Below, one piece after another: positions 32,515 to 43,705 of a DNA stretch of 64,000 nucleotides. Numbering within the stretch: position 1 is the stretch's first letter; every line of letters starts with the position of its first letter. The notes beneath the pieces are model-generated. The model had not been told where the DNA came from, ran no database searches, and was given only the letters and a program-made list of their open reading frames with translations. Source of the stretch: Meghimatium bilineatum (taxonomy: Eukaryota > Mollusca > Gastropoda > Stylommatophora > Philomycidae). The stretch spans positions 7,117,747-7,181,746 of the forward strand of contig CM067312.1 in NCBI GenBank assembly GCA_034231615.1, read 5' to 3'. A program made the translations under genes and the position numbers.

Positions 32515-32885
32515 TGTATTCACTACCTTGCTATAGACTTGTGAGACCTGGACATTGTCTTCACTACCTTGCTATAGACTTGTGAGACCTGGACATTGTG
32601 TTCACTACCTTGCTATAGACTAGTGAGACCTGGACATTGTGTTCACTACCTTGCTATAGACTAGTGAGACCTGGACATTGTCTTCACTACCTTGCTAAAG
32701 ACTTGTGAGACCTGGACATTGTCTTCACTACCTTGCTATAGACTTGTGAGACCTGGAAATTGTGTTCACTACCTTGCTATAGACTTGTGAGACCTGGACA
32801 TTGTCTTCACTACCTTGCTATAGACTTGTGAGACCTGGACATTGTGTTCACTACCTTGCTATAGACTAGTGAGACCTGGACAGTA
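32515..32885. repeat. 41-bp minisatellite, about 9 units, derived from a LINE CETWT motif
   Basis: Units CATTGTCTTCACTACCTTGC + TATAGACTTGTGAGACCTGGA. On the plus strand each unit still encodes the TLL-x-TCETWT motif that precedes the LINE C-terminus, and the LINE tail continues directly after it. Confidence 0.85.
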
Positions 32886-33145
32886 TCTCTAAAGAGCTTC
32901 AATATCACTCAGTATGGCACAATAACAAAGTTGCTTGCATCGCTGAGAAGCATAAAATCACAGAGGAACAGAAAAAAACATGCTGTCAGAAAAGACAGAA
33001 CATACACGCAAACGCCCAATCCTAAGCACACGTGTTAGAGGATTCTATGCCAGCATTAGACTTTTCAGTCACCATACACACCGAAGATGCAACAATACAA
33101 TTCTTAAACTGTTGTCAACATCTCCTGCAATGGACAGCTATTAAC
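32886..33145 (+). mobile_element. LINE 3' end fragment
   Basis: Follows the CETWT minisatellite; translates in pieces as LQYHSVWHNNK and later RVRGFYASIRLFSHHTHRR, resembling the C2H2-like end (F-ARI-L-SH--TH) of RTE-type LINEs. Frames are broken. Confidence 0.55.
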
Positions 33146-33486
33146 TCAGCCCTGTCTTTTGCCATCACTGTGCATCCACTGTAGCATTGCTAATCATTGA
33201 TCAACTTTTTTTGTTGCCTCTTGTTTCCTGCATGACACCGACCTGGGGCAAACCATTGTGATACTTTGGACTTTGAAGGTCCACTCATTTCTTATCATGC
33301 ATTTTATATCTTTTGCAACATGCTTTGGGAGTGATAGTATCACTGTGTGGGTGGTTATGTCATTAGCAAAGTGATAGCTGCTGTCCCAACCTCTATCTCT
33401 ATTCTGATACTCGTGGGATAAGTAGTTGATCTCTCTTCAACTTTCCTGTCACTTTGGTAGGATACATAATCAGCATCTGTTTCATT

Positions 33487-33752
33487 TCCTAACCATATCT
33501 ATAAATGATCATTTCCTAACCATATCTATAAATGATCATTTCCTAACCATATCTATAAATGATCATTTCCTAACCATATCTATAAATGATCATTTCCTAA
33601 CCATATCTATAAATGATCATTTCCTAACCATATCTATAAATGATCATTTCCTAACCATATCTATAAATGATCATTTCCTAACCATATATATAAATGATCA
33701 TTTCCTAACCATATCTATAAAAGATCATTTCCTAACCGTATCTATAAATGAT
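33487..33752. repeat. 27-bp minisatellite, about 10 units
   Basis: Near-identical units ATTTCCTAACCATATCTATA + AATGATC. Divisible by three, so it reads (HFLTISIND)n. Very homogeneous, hence recent. Confidence 0.93.
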
Positions 33753-33999
33753 CATATTGTGTGCCTTTGAGTATTAGTATACGAGTTCTTGTATCATTCC
33801 ATCTGTTCTGGTAGCAGCCCATTCGCTAAGCTACAAAACTATATTTACCTGTTTGCTGAGGCAAATTTACCCTTTCTTAATGTTTATAGGCCTTACAACA
33901 GCACAAATTTAACCCTTGGGTTAAAGATTTTTAGTAAAGTTTTTGATTTCTTGGATACAATATAGAAATTGAGTTGCATTGTAAAGTATCATCAATATT

Positions 34000-34440
34000 T
34001 ATCATTATCATCAAGACCTTAAGGATTGTAGGGGTGCCACTTTGGAGACATCAACAAAATAATCCTGTCATACTTCTACATTCTCTACCTTTTGTAAGAC
34101 CAGTCGTTATCAATCCACACTTCAAGGATATGTATGACCAGTAGCACCAGCAAATCTTGACCAGTTCTTAATCTATCTATACCTATAAACCCATAGGAGT
34201 ACCACATTAGATGCATCAACACACAGGCATCAAGTGATTTCTATCATCAATGATGAGGATGAATGAGGAATAATCTTGTCCTGTCCAGTCCTTGATATTG
34301 CCTGTTCATGCTTTTCTTTGCATCTTCACCTTTGATTGTTCCATGTAGTATTGTTTTTTCTAACAAGGAATCGTTGTGGCATATGTCTAAACCCCGCAAG
34401 TTTTCGTCGTTTCACTATTGAAAGCAATGGTTCTTGTGAA
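34000..34440 (-). mobile_element. LINE C-terminal fragment and tail
   Basis: Minus strand, in two frames: IVKRRKLAGFRHMPQ then HDSLLEKTILHGTIKGEDAK, the (V)KRRKL..FGH...HDSL.KTIL.GT.EG motif of LINE C-termini, followed by about 250 bp of untranslated tail. Confidence 0.65.
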
Positions 34441-34525
34441 CTTGTATATATCTCAATTTGATGTCTTATGCTCTCTATTTAGTGATTAATAGAATTTGTT
34501 TATAACATTTGTATTTGAAGGCCTG

Positions 34526-34795
34526 TAAACGTCTATTGAACTCCTTAAGATTAGCAGGATGTAATCTGGAGTACAGAATGCACTGTACCATGGTGTACAG
34601 CTTTGCTGCGATATCTGTGCTTTTCTGCCTGACACATTCAATTTCAGCATGTCTTTTGGGTCAATTGACCCTATGGGCTTGGTCAGTCAACTCCATCCCA
34701 AAACCTCATTGGTTGCCTCCTACGAAATGCATGGCAGGTAACAGTGCTTTTATTCTTTGCTCTTTTCTTGATCCTCTGCAAAATACGGAGATGAA
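34526..34795 (-). mobile_element. SINE-A copy, diverged
   Basis: Reverse complement: CTTAAGATTAGCAGGATG, GCTGCGATATCTGTGC, and ATTCTTTGCTCTTTTCTTG at the far end; about 80 percent identity, tail lost. Confidence 0.75.
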
Positions 34796-35720
34796 CACAA
34801 TTTTTGTTGTATAAATGTAGAGAGTATATCACAATCTTTGTTATGTTTGGTTCAAGTGAATAAGTGAACAAATACATGATGTGTGCAACAACTGATGCTG
34901 CTGAAATACATTTTCATGTGAAGTTTTATATTGCTTGTACAGACATAATTCTTTCTTGACAGTGTCAATAAAATAATGAACACAATTCAATCACAATGTG
35001 CACTTGTTTATTTTCAACACAGTAGGCTATAATATAATATATCAATGAGTAATGAATCAAATCAGTTGTATTGTAAAATCAAACACATCACCACAGAAAG
35101 TGATTATAGCTGAAAGATGTGTAAATGTGTATGCAACATTGATTTCATTAAATGGTACTGGCTTGTTATGACAATATCTTTACTGTCTCCTTTCCAGCAG
35201 AGATAAGCAATGTATACATGAGAATTAAAATCATGTTTGAGTTGTGGATTAGTAGTAAAATTGTAAAATGTCAGAACAATCAAATTTGTTCCCAAAAAAG
35301 GGCCAAAATTTATATAATGAACAAAATGTGGACTAGTATCTGATTAACACACTCACATTTTATTAAAATGAGAGTTGTTTTATGATTGCAAAATATGATG
35401 AGTTGAATCTGAGAAATTCAATATAAACTTGTAAAATTATTATGTACACAAATGCCTCCTGGTCCCATTTTTTTTGCAAGGAGAGTAAAATATGTGCATT
35501 GCACATAAATAGTATTTTTTTTTAAAATGAAGTCAATAAAATCTACTGCATAGTATTTCTGACTTTAATGTGATATATATCTTTCATTTTGCAACAAATT
35601 GTTAATTTTAATCATTTCATTACATCAAATACACATATTTCCAGTCATCCTAGAATTTTCTCCAATTAACTTTCTGTATTTTTGGTAGAACTTGCTTTTA
35701 TTAATTAGTTTAAAAACTAA

Positions 35721-35800
35721 TTCTTCTTCTGCTTTCATTCCCAAACTCGTGCAGATAAGCAGGAAGAAGTCTGAAGCATGGAATGTGTTGTGTCATGGTA
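35721..35800 (-). mobile_element. SINE-A 3' end fragment
   Basis: TTCTTCTTCTGCTTTCATTC to GTTGTGTCATGG; strongly 5'-truncated. Confidence 0.65.
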
Positions 35801-35979
35801 ACTAGCTTTTAATATTATAATTTTCAAGAATAATATTCAATTCTTATATCTCAGCCAATCTTTTCCAATTGACATCACATAGCTTTCAAATTGTGCACAT
35901 TTTCTGTATTTTGTTGAGGATAGACTCAAGTTCCATTGAGTACACCAGCACAGTATTAACCTTTTGTAAAATACTCTAT

Positions 35980-36138
35980 TATGCAAAGACGGATATGTTG
36001 GGTCATTGGCGCAAATAAAATGGCAACATTGCATTTTAATTCTCTGGACTACATCCTGTTGGAAATCTAGAGGACCATTGTTCTGCTAAAAGAGAGACCA
36101 ACGGTAATTTGAGAATGAATGCTGAAGAGGAAGAAAAG
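35980..36138 (+). mobile_element. SINE-B copy with 11-bp target duplication
   Basis: GACGGATATGTTGGGTCATT to GAATGCTGAAGAGGAAG. AAATACTCTAT flanks it exactly at 35969-35979 and 36139-36149. A base is missing in the palindrome. Confidence 0.9.
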
Positions 36139-36303
36139 AAATACTCTATACATAATTTGCAATCAAGAATACAGACATTTTAGTAGAAATACAGAATGAT
36201 CCTTCAGGATGTTGATGTATCATCATGATGTTCTCAACAGAATGTTACTCTCATTGCAGATAGCCTCAGAATTTTGGTCACAAATTCCTCCATTATCAGT
36301 ATT

Positions 36304-36619
36304 TGTTTTATTTTGGTTGGTTCTCAAAGTCCCACTGAATCTCTCTTGTAGCAGGACAAAGGCAGTAAATTTCCAGCAGCATGTACTCCAGTGAACGAAC
36401 TTGCAATGTGTTGCTGTTTTTGGTGTGGTGACTAATACGTTCAGTGATTTACGACTTTAAGTGACTGGTGGACATCTGTAGCCACGCTGATAGTTGGCCA
36501 GCCCCAGCCATATGCGAAAACTGGTTACTGGACACCAACCTAAATGCTAACCACAGTCAAGCATGATTGACATTTTCGCAGCTGTAGGTGTCACTATCGA
36601 CATAGTCAGACGCCCAGAC
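36304..36619 (-). mobile_element. Long SINE-B form (module E + B), 8-bp target duplication
   Basis: Plus coordinates 36310-36425 are SINE-B reversed. The adjoining 36426-36619 (module E) is the inverted relative of 57615-57806, also joined to SINE-B in the same order. TCAGTATT occurs at 36296-36303 and 36620-36627. In element orientation the order is E then B, so E is the 5' part of a longer form. Confidence 0.75.
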
Positions 36620-36848
36620 TCAGTATTATTTTAATATCTTGTCTTAATAATCTTTTATCTGCACTTGTTATATCTTCCAGGAACTATGGCTTCCATTACT
36701 ATTCTGATGTGGTTAAAAGAACGTTCATTCTTGGAAATCATTGTGACCATATTACCTGAACTATATTATTGAACTCTTAAAATACGCAGACTGAAGCCAA
36801 GTTATAACGAGCTGCACTTTTTACTGCTAATTTTAATGTATGACCCTT

Positions 36849-36988
36849 ACAGAAGACGCATGTGCCAGTCCATTGGTGCAAATAAAATGTTGACACAACA
36901 CATTTTCATTCTCTGGACTACATCTTCCTGGAAATCAAGTAGGACCATTGTCCTGCTACAAGAGAGATCCAGCGGGAGTTTGAGAATG
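36849..36988 (+). mobile_element. SINE-B copy
   Basis: GACGCATGTGCCAGTCCATT, AGTAGGACCATTGTCCTGCT, AGCGGGAGTTTGAGAATGA; no GAA tail. Confidence 0.85.
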
Positions 36989-37129
36989 ATCTATGAATAA
37001 AATCTATGACTGCTTTATTTGTTTGGTATGAAATGATCTTCAATTTGAAAAATTTCAATATTTGTTTTACTTTGGTTTCTCTTTGTCCTTTTTTCTGCAT
37101 TCTACTTCTTGTTTTCCAGTCAAAGTCAG

Positions 37130-37258
37130 GCGCTGACATGGATTTCTATAGTGAATTGTACTTGTGGTCGTCACCGGCCCTGAGACAGACATGGCAGTTG
37201 AGATTGACAATCAGAACTGTTTTAGAGGCCACAAATTTCTTCTTATGGGCTGTCCTGT
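37130..37258 (+). CDS. Candidate coding exon, unrecognised
   Basis: An excellent acceptor (long pyrimidine tract ending GTTTTCCAG) opens a frame SKSGADMDFYSELYLWSSPA, LRQTWQLRLTIRTVLEA, then a hydrophobic end and a stop at 37258. Local base composition is richer in GC than its surroundings. No convincing donor precedes the stop, so it could be terminal or mis-framed. It may be a late exon of the gene starting at 11.5 kb; the phase (0) does not fit the phase-1 end at 23995, so an exon between would be needed. Confidence 0.3.
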
Positions 37259-38046
37259 AAAATATTTGGTAAATTACGCTCTAATGTGTCCATGCTTTTA
37301 ATGAAAAAAAACCATACATTATTTAACAAATATAACTTTTGCTAAAGACGCACACAAAGCAGCACCTGTCAATATGCACACAATGCACTCAGAGCCCGCT
37401 CCACTTCCCCTGGAACAACTTGGGGGGGGGGGGTGGGTGGAGTGGGAGCTCTCAGTGTGTTACACAAAGATCGATATTAGCGATAGCACACACTTTGTAT
37501 TTTGTATCTCTGCGCCACGAAAGCACAATGAAATTAAACCTACCTACTTTTAAAAAGACAGACTGTGATCATGTGGGTGTCGACACATTAGACAGTAATG
37601 ATCCAAATATGTTTTGTGTTTTCTGGAGATTGTCCACAGGAGCACCATAAATTCAGCTTGTAGATGAAAATTTTTTAATTTGACAGGTTGGTCAAACAAA
37701 AATTCATATAAAAAAATGAAAATGTAAAAATAAAGACATTCTCGGTTTCACTGAAAAATCAGAGCATCTCACACGGCTCACTCTTCACTTCAGAAGTAAA
37801 AAATGTCATCAGATAGTTATACTGTACATATGAGACAATTACATGCGTTGCAAGATAATCATGCATATACATGGATCATGCAGTGTCAGAAACGAATAAA
37901 TACACCGAGAAATACTAGATCGTGATGGGCCCAATAATTACCATCAGAAACTTATATAGTCACTAAGATATGGGATCTTCTGCATGAAAATTATGTGCAT
38001 ATTATGATAAGTAAAATTTAAAATAACATATAAAGGTTTAAATAGC

Positions 38047-38384
38047 AGTTTTATGTTGAACAATACACAGAATCGATGTTTCGATCAAAAGGTCTTAATC
38101 ACGTTAGGGATGAACAAATGAATGAACAAAATGAGATGAAGAGAGGTGAGAACAACTATCTTTATTGACATAATCACAGACACCCAATATTCTGTAGTTC
38201 TCGCCTTTCTTATCATTTTTAGACCTGTATACTTTAAAACATTGTTGCTGCATGTAGTCTCAGTTTGATTTTGCAGCTCTATTCTGTTTGTTAATATTCT
38301 CTCTATTCTGTTTGTCTATTCCTTTCTTGATAAAGATCTATTGGTAGAAATGTCGATCCTGTGTATTGTTCAATGTAAAATTAA
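38047..38384. repeat. Foldback element, inverted arms 38047-38083 / 38346-38384
   Basis: Arms share TTGAACAATACACAG(A/G)ATCGA in inverse orientation, about 85 percent identity, around a 260-bp loop. The inner arm end GATGTTTCGATCAAAAGG resembles motifs at 4.5, 5.1 and 23.3 kb. Confidence 0.65.
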
Positions 38385-38551
38385 CCCTTTTTATAATTCT
38401 ATCAATACTTTTTTTTACCAAACTGTACAGTTTGACTGTACTCTCCCGATTCCTAAAACTTTGATCAACTGTCAATAGACCTATGCCAGTTGTATCACTT
38501 TACCACATATGCATGGCCTATTATATTCTAAAGTAGATTGTAAAACTTCTG

Positions 38552-38890
38552 AAGTCGGATGTGTCAGGTCATTTGCTCAATAAAAGTAGAGACACAACGC
38601 ATCTTCATTCTCTTGACATCTTGCTGGAAATCTAGTAGGATCATTGTCCAGCAGCAAAGAGAGATATCTAGTAGGATCATTTCCAGATGTAAGATAGGAT
38701 TATGTAGGATTATTGTCCTGCTGCAAGAGCTCTAGTAGGATTATTGTTTTGTTGTAAGAGATATTTAGTAGGATTATTGTCCTGCTGCAAGAGCTCTAGT
38801 AGGATTATTGTTTTGTTGTAAGAGATATTTAGTAGGATTAGTGTCCTGCTTCAAGAGAAGACCTAGTGAGAGCTTGAGTGAACAATTAAA
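38552..38890 (+). mobile_element. SINE-B copy with internal amplification of its hairpin segment
   Basis: Starts as SINE-B (GTCGGATGTGTCAGGTCATT, CTTGCTGGAAATCTAGTAGG). The AGTAGGATTATTGTCCTGCT-AAGAG segment is then repeated about seven times to 38870, after which a GAGAGCTTGAGTGAACAA end follows. Confidence 0.8.
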
Positions 38891-39000
38891 ACTGCAAGAA
38901 TAATAGAAAACAAGGATGCACAGCTTCTAGGTCGACACAGTTTAGGAAATGGATACTTTTCTTTTGTTTGCTAGATATCTACGCCTTCAGACAAGTCTTC

Positions 39001-39154
39001 CTGCCAAAGACGGATGTGTTGGGCAATTGGTGCAAATAAAACAGGGACAGGACATTTCCATTCTCTGGACTACATCATACTGGGATGTAGAACCATCGTC
39101 CTGCTACAAGATATATCCAGCAGGAGTTTGAGAATGAACACTGAAGAAGAAGAA
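39001..39154 (+). mobile_element. SINE-B copy with 11-bp target duplication
   Basis: GACGGATGTGTTGGGCAATT to GAATGAACACTGAAGAAG. GACAAGTCTTC flanks it exactly at 38990-39000 and 39155-39165. Part of the palindrome is deleted. Confidence 0.92.
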
Positions 39155-39340
39155 GACAAGTCTTCAGGATGAACTTGTCTGAAATCTTCTTTAGTTCCAT
39201 AAATCTTGGGTTGCAATTTTGGATCAGTTTGTCTTTCATGATTGTTCATGCTCAGAGATTCATTCCATAAGTGCAAAGTGGTGCGGTGGATAGTCACATC
39301 TCATGCATGTGTTATTCAATTTGTTGTGTCGTGTCCTCAG

Positions 39341-39397
39341 GTGAAATATGGTGACCTGTCCCTCGTGTCTAGACAGTGGCAGGCATCTTTTGTTGAG
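39341..39397 (+). CDS. Candidate small coding exon, unrecognised
   Basis: A 57-nt segment between GTCGTGTCCTCAG and GTATTT, open only in phase 0: VKYGDLSLVSRQWQASFVE. Good splice sites and a sensible peptide, but too short to identify. Possibly the same transcription unit as 37130. Confidence 0.35.
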
Positions 39398-39546
39398 GTA
39401 TTTTCACTTCAGGTGGTTTGTACACCACAGTGTAATAGTAACACCACAGTGTAATAGTACTCAGTGAAGTGAGTACTCACTGTGATGCAGGAGTAGTTGG
39501 AGTTGACCATCTTTGAAAGCCTTTAGAACAGATTGTGCACATAGGA

Positions 39547-39598
39547 AGATGGTTGGTTGCTGATGAAGCAGTTCATGGGCTCATGCCCTTTGACCCAA
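39547..39598 (+). repeat. Short dispersed repeat, fourth copy
   Basis: GGTTGGTTGCTGATGAAGCA, CATGGGCTCATGCCCTTTGA; lies just at the 3' side of a minus-strand LINE tail. Confidence 0.6.
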
Positions 39599-39599
39599 C

Positions 39600-39995
39600 A
39601 TAGGAAGATGGATATATCATATTTTCTGGGAAATTAAAGCCAACAGGCACGATGCTGACCACATCATTGTTGGTTAGTGAGAAGATCTACATCTACAACT
39701 CTAGTCCAATTCACACACACATCAATGGCATCTTCATTCAGTAGTGCCACCTCAGTAGACCATATTTTCTCCCTCTCTTCTTGGTAGAGTTGACAGGCAT
39801 GAAGAATGTGTTCTGAGTCTCTGGGCTCAGTTCACAGGTCTGTCTCGCCAATCTTCAGCTTTTTAAACATGTCACTTCTCAGTCTGTTGTGGCCAGTTCA
39901 TAGTTTGAAGATGATGGTTTGTTCCTTGCATGACATTTGATGGTAGGGGTCATTTGGTTCTGCAGTTGGTGCATCTGCTTCCACTTGTTCTTATA
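39600..39995 (-). mobile_element. LINE C-terminus (EPRDSEHILHAC type)
   Basis: The minus strand gives EPRDSEHILHACQLYQEERE then IWSTEVALLNEDAIDVCVNW and a stop. Same region of a Jockey-like LINE as 18546-18833 but a different subfamily. Confidence 0.7.
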
Positions 39996-40099
39996 TTCTG
40001 CTTTTAACATAGCCTTACATTAATATTCAATGTCATGAAAATGGGTTACTTACAGAACAGTACATAATGAAAAAATAATGCTGAATCACAGGATACTAC

Positions 40100-40276
40100 C
40101 GAAGATGGATGTGTTGGGCTATCAATTGTTGCACTTTGATTAGTGCAAATAAAACAGCGACACAATATATTTCCATTCTCTGGACTACATCCTGCTGGAA
40201 ATCTAGTAAAACCATTGTCCTGCTACAAGAGAGATCCAGCGGGAGTTTCAGAATAAATGTTGAATAAGAAGAATCA
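40100..40276 (+). mobile_element. SINE-B copy with a 5'-side insertion
   Basis: GATGGATGTGTTGGGC, about 20 extra bases, then GTGCAAATAAAACAGCGACA to GAGTTTCAGAATAAATGTTG. Confidence 0.82.
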
Positions 40277-40548
40277 AAAGATAAAGGGCAGTCATTAATA
40301 AAGAAGTCGACCTTAAACTCTGGAATCAAACACAGCAAAACAAGTCATCGGAGCACACAATTCTGTTCACTGCCACAGAAGACTTATGTCATCTGTAATA
40401 CTTCTTAAATGAGGAATTGTGCAGAGCTGACATTGGTATTACGTGGTATGTGTAACCTGTAGTTTTTCTTCCATGGTTGTTACTCCTGGCCAATGTGTTT
40501 GCCTCAGAATTTCATATTCTGGGTATTCTTGAATAATACGATAAACTG

Positions 40549-40636
40549 TCTAAGGTGCCTGTTCATGTGTACACAAGGCTGTGTTGTCAATCTAAGGTGC
40601 CTGTCCATGTGTACACAAGGCTGTGTTGTCAATCTT
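40549..40636. repeat. 44-bp direct duplication
   Basis: Two units CTAAGGTGCCTGT(T/C)CATGTG + TACACAAGGCTGTGTTGTCAAT, nearly identical. Confidence 0.9.
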
Positions 40637-41289
40637 GAATTTTGTATTAATGTGGCTGCAGAGTCACATGTTCTGTTCTGAGGCATAGAATGACAACTTT
40701 AAAAAAAAATAAAGCAGAAAATATATAGAAATTTTCAAAGAAAATTTGAGCAAACTTGTAAAGTGTATTCATGTTTGAACATTTAAAAGTTTCAAAATCT
40801 TAAGTTTATCAGATGATTTTTAATTATTTCTTAATCATCTGTAAAACTCATCATTCCATAAAAACGTGGCATTTGGCAAGACTTAGCTGAAAGAAAAAAC
40901 AAACATGCTACTGAAATGATAAACAAACATGTAGAACTGGCACGCCACTGGAACTCCAATAATGCTGAAACTTCAAAATTTGTAGCTCTAAAGAGGGTTT
41001 GCGGGATTGAATACACAATAAAGTAAAATATCCATTTTCAGACACCTCATGAGAATGAGTCGTAACCAACTATTGATAAGATATTTTAAAAAACATGTAA
41101 ACTTGCAGGTTATCAAGAACCACGTTTGGAAGTGGTGAAACGGTATAAACATGTTTGATTTATGCATGTAACGAGGGTATAAACAGTTGAGGGTATAGGA
41201 GAAGAGGTGGAAAGAAAATCATAGAATGACAATATCAAGGAATGGCCTAGGCATGATTTTTCTACACTCCTCCGAATGGCTGAGAACAG

Positions 41290-41517
41290 AGACATCGTGT
41301 TTGGAGAGTTATTTGTGCTGATGTTTTCAATGTGGACTCCCGAGTGTTATGGGTCTTATTGTTATTATATTTTAAAAAGTGATCTGGATAGAGTCAATGG
41401 AAGACAGAAAAAGATGGATAGACAGTATGTGATAGATCTGAACAGACTCAGCAAAACCAAGATGACACATCTGGCTTTGCAACAACTGATAAAGCTATTA
41501 CTCCCTTATGCATACTG
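41290..41517 (+). CDS. Candidate coding exon, unrecognised
   Basis: 228 nt between TGAGAACAG and a strong GTAAGTG, phase 2 on both sides. It encodes DIVFGELFVLMFSMWTPECY, then KMDRQYVIDLNRLSKTKM and QQLIKLLLPYAYW. The acceptor lacks a clear pyrimidine tract. The frame would run on in phase with 44719. No family recognised. Confidence 0.3.
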
Positions 41518-41759
41518 GTAAGTGTGGAAACAAAAAACCAATATCCACCTTGGAAAAGGTATTGGGCATTTTTTTCCCTGTGTCATTGAGACATATAGGG
41601 AAATACAGCATTAGGTATGCATTTTTAATTGACTAAATATATACATAAGGATGATGTGGTCAGCCCATGTCTGTTGCATTACTTTTCCGGAACGTTGTGT
41701 ACCCATTTCCTTAGGATCAATCGAGTCGTTAGTGATCTATGAATACTTTCAGTTGAATT

Positions 41760-41828
41760 AGAATTCAAACCATGAAACACCTGACTAGGAAACCTGTGAA
41801 CTAATCACTGAACTATATCAGCTGCAAG
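41760..41828 (-). repeat. tRNA-like SINE head
   Basis: Minus strand: GATATAGTTCAGTGATTAG (A-box) and CATGGTTTGAATTCTAATTC (B-box). Confidence 0.55.
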
Positions 41829-41835
41829 GTTTGAA

Positions 41836-41952
41836 TATTCTTCTTCTGTTTGTTTCAAACTACTTCAGATTGACAGAATGTAGTTTGGAGAACGGATTAC
41901 ATTATGCCATGATTTACAGCGTGGCTATCTGACACATCCGACTACAGCATGT
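41836..41952 (-). mobile_element. SINE-A 3' fragment, diverged
   Basis: TTCTTCTTCTGTTTGTTTC, GAATGTAGTTTGGAGAACGG, CACATCCGACTACAGCATG; internal deletion. Confidence 0.65.
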
Positions 41953-42026
41953 GGTTAGAATATAATAATTGTCACCAATTGCAACTTTAGTGTCATTTAT
42001 GTGTTGTTACATATGTAGACTGAAGT

Positions 42027-42112
42027 CACAGGCGTCTTACATAATGTAATCTAGAGAACAAAAATGTGATGTCGTTTTGTACCAATGGCCGGACACATCC
42101 GACTTCGGCATT
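42027..42112 (-). mobile_element. SINE-B 5' fragment
   Basis: ATGTAATCTAGAGAACAAAA, GTACCAATGGCCGGACACAT, CCGACTTCGGCA; the 3' half is missing. Confidence 0.6.
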
Positions 42113-42900
42113 TCACAAAGAGACTTTACTCTTATACTCATTTACCATTCTTTAATCAAACAAATCTTGTTTCAAGACTGAAACTCGTCCAAGAATGTTG
42201 CGACAGGAATGCCTAAGCTACACCCATTATATTTCTACTGGTTATATTCCTTTATATAACCATTACTGACTAGGGTCCGTAACTGAAATGGATGCATCAT
42301 CAAAAGAGTCTTTTTTTTAATCACCTGCGCGATAACCAACTCTTTGATTTGTTCTTTTGTATTGTAACCAGCTATTTTACAAACACATCCAGAGCAAAAA
42401 TTCTTATGAGACTGCATCTTCATCTTAATAATTCAATGTATTCCATTTTTATAGCAGTTCAAGAAAAATAAATGCCTGTCTGACTAGGGACAAAAGTCAA
42501 TATAAATAACATACATTATATAAATTACAAACATCTATACAAATGCACTATATGGGACATTTTTTATAATTACAGTATCAGTAGAGAAGAGCAGTGGTTC
42601 TCAAGATACTGGTATGTCATGACAAAGTTGTAATTAATATAGCAAAATAGGCGATAAAATAAATTAGAGTACAGAAGTGTCAGATTTGTGGAAATCGCCC
42701 ATATGTGTCACATTCGAGAAAAAAATATTAGTAGTGTCATTTTTTAAAGTCATCCTTATGCGCAATATTGTAAAATTAATCTGCCAATGTTAAAGCCATT
42801 CTTATGTGCCACCATTGTCAAATCATCTGTCATTTGTGAGACTCATCCTTATGTGTACATAAAACAAAAATTAATCATGTCATGCGTGGAAGTCAATCCT

Positions 42901-43053
42901 TCTTCGCTGTTCATTCTCAAACTCCCACTGGATCTTCTTGTAGCAGTAGCAATGGTCCTACTAAATTTTCAGCAGGACAGAGTCCAGAGAATGAAAATGT
43001 GTTGTGTCGCTGTTTTGCTTGTGCTAATGGCCCGACACATACGCCTTTGGTGG
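42901..43053 (-). mobile_element. SINE-B copy with probable target duplication
   Basis: TTCATTCTCAAACTCCCACT to GCCCGACACATACGCC. Flanks GGAAGTCA and GGAAATCA are a probable slightly diverged duplication. Confidence 0.85.
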
Positions 43054-43224
43054 GGAAATCACCCATATGTGTCATTTAAAAAATTGTCATGGATGAGTCA
43101 TCCTAAGTGTTAAATTTGTTTTAAAAAAATCATCTATCTCATGTCATTTATGGAAATCATACATATGTATCAAACATGTAAAAGATATTCGATGCCATAC
43201 GCGGAACTCATTTATAAGGTGTTT

Positions 43225-43366
43225 CTTCTTCTTCTTCGTTCATTCTCAAACTCCAACTGGATCATGGTCCTGCTAGATTTCCAGCAGGATGTAGTCCAGA
43301 AAATGGAAATGCGTTGTGTCGCCGTTTTATTTGCGCCAATGGCCCGACACATCCGTCTTCGGCGGG
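43225..43366 (-). mobile_element. SINE-B copy with 13-bp target duplication
   Basis: Reverse complement; half of the palindrome is deleted (ACTGGATCATGGTCCTGCTA). TTATAAGGTGTTT occurs exactly at 43212-43224 and 43367-43379. Confidence 0.92.
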
Positions 43367-43389
43367 TTATAAGGTGTTTGAAATCTATC

Positions 43390-43550
43390 TTCTTCTTCTT
43401 CAGCGTTCATTCTCAATCTCCCGCTGGATATCTCTTGTAACAGGACAATGGTCCTACTATATATCCAGCAGGATGTAGTCCAGAGAATGGAAATGCGTTG
43501 TGTCGCCGTTTTAATTGCGCAAATGGCCCGACACATCCGTCTTCGGCGGG
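43390..43550 (-). mobile_element. SINE-B copy with 11-bp target duplication, next to the previous copy
   Basis: CAGCGTTCATTCTCAATCTC to CGACACATCCGTCTTCGGCG. TGAAATCTATC occurs at 43379-43389 and 43551-43561. Its left duplication starts on the last base of the neighbour's right duplication. Confidence 0.92.
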
Positions 43551-43705
43551 TGAAATCTATCAATGTGTCAAGCTTTCCTTTGCAGCATACATTTTCTACC
43601 ACGTTATCCTTTATCAAGGCAACATTTATCAAAGGTTTCTGATTTCGTCATTTCTGGCACCAAAATGGGATCTAAATACCATTTTATAAAGTTTGCAATT
43701 ATGAT

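Noticed and set aside
42235-42423. Minus-strand frame containing NFCSGCVCKIAGYNTKEQIK
   Set aside because: Looks faintly protein-like but lacks paired splice signals and matches nothing I know; too weak to call.
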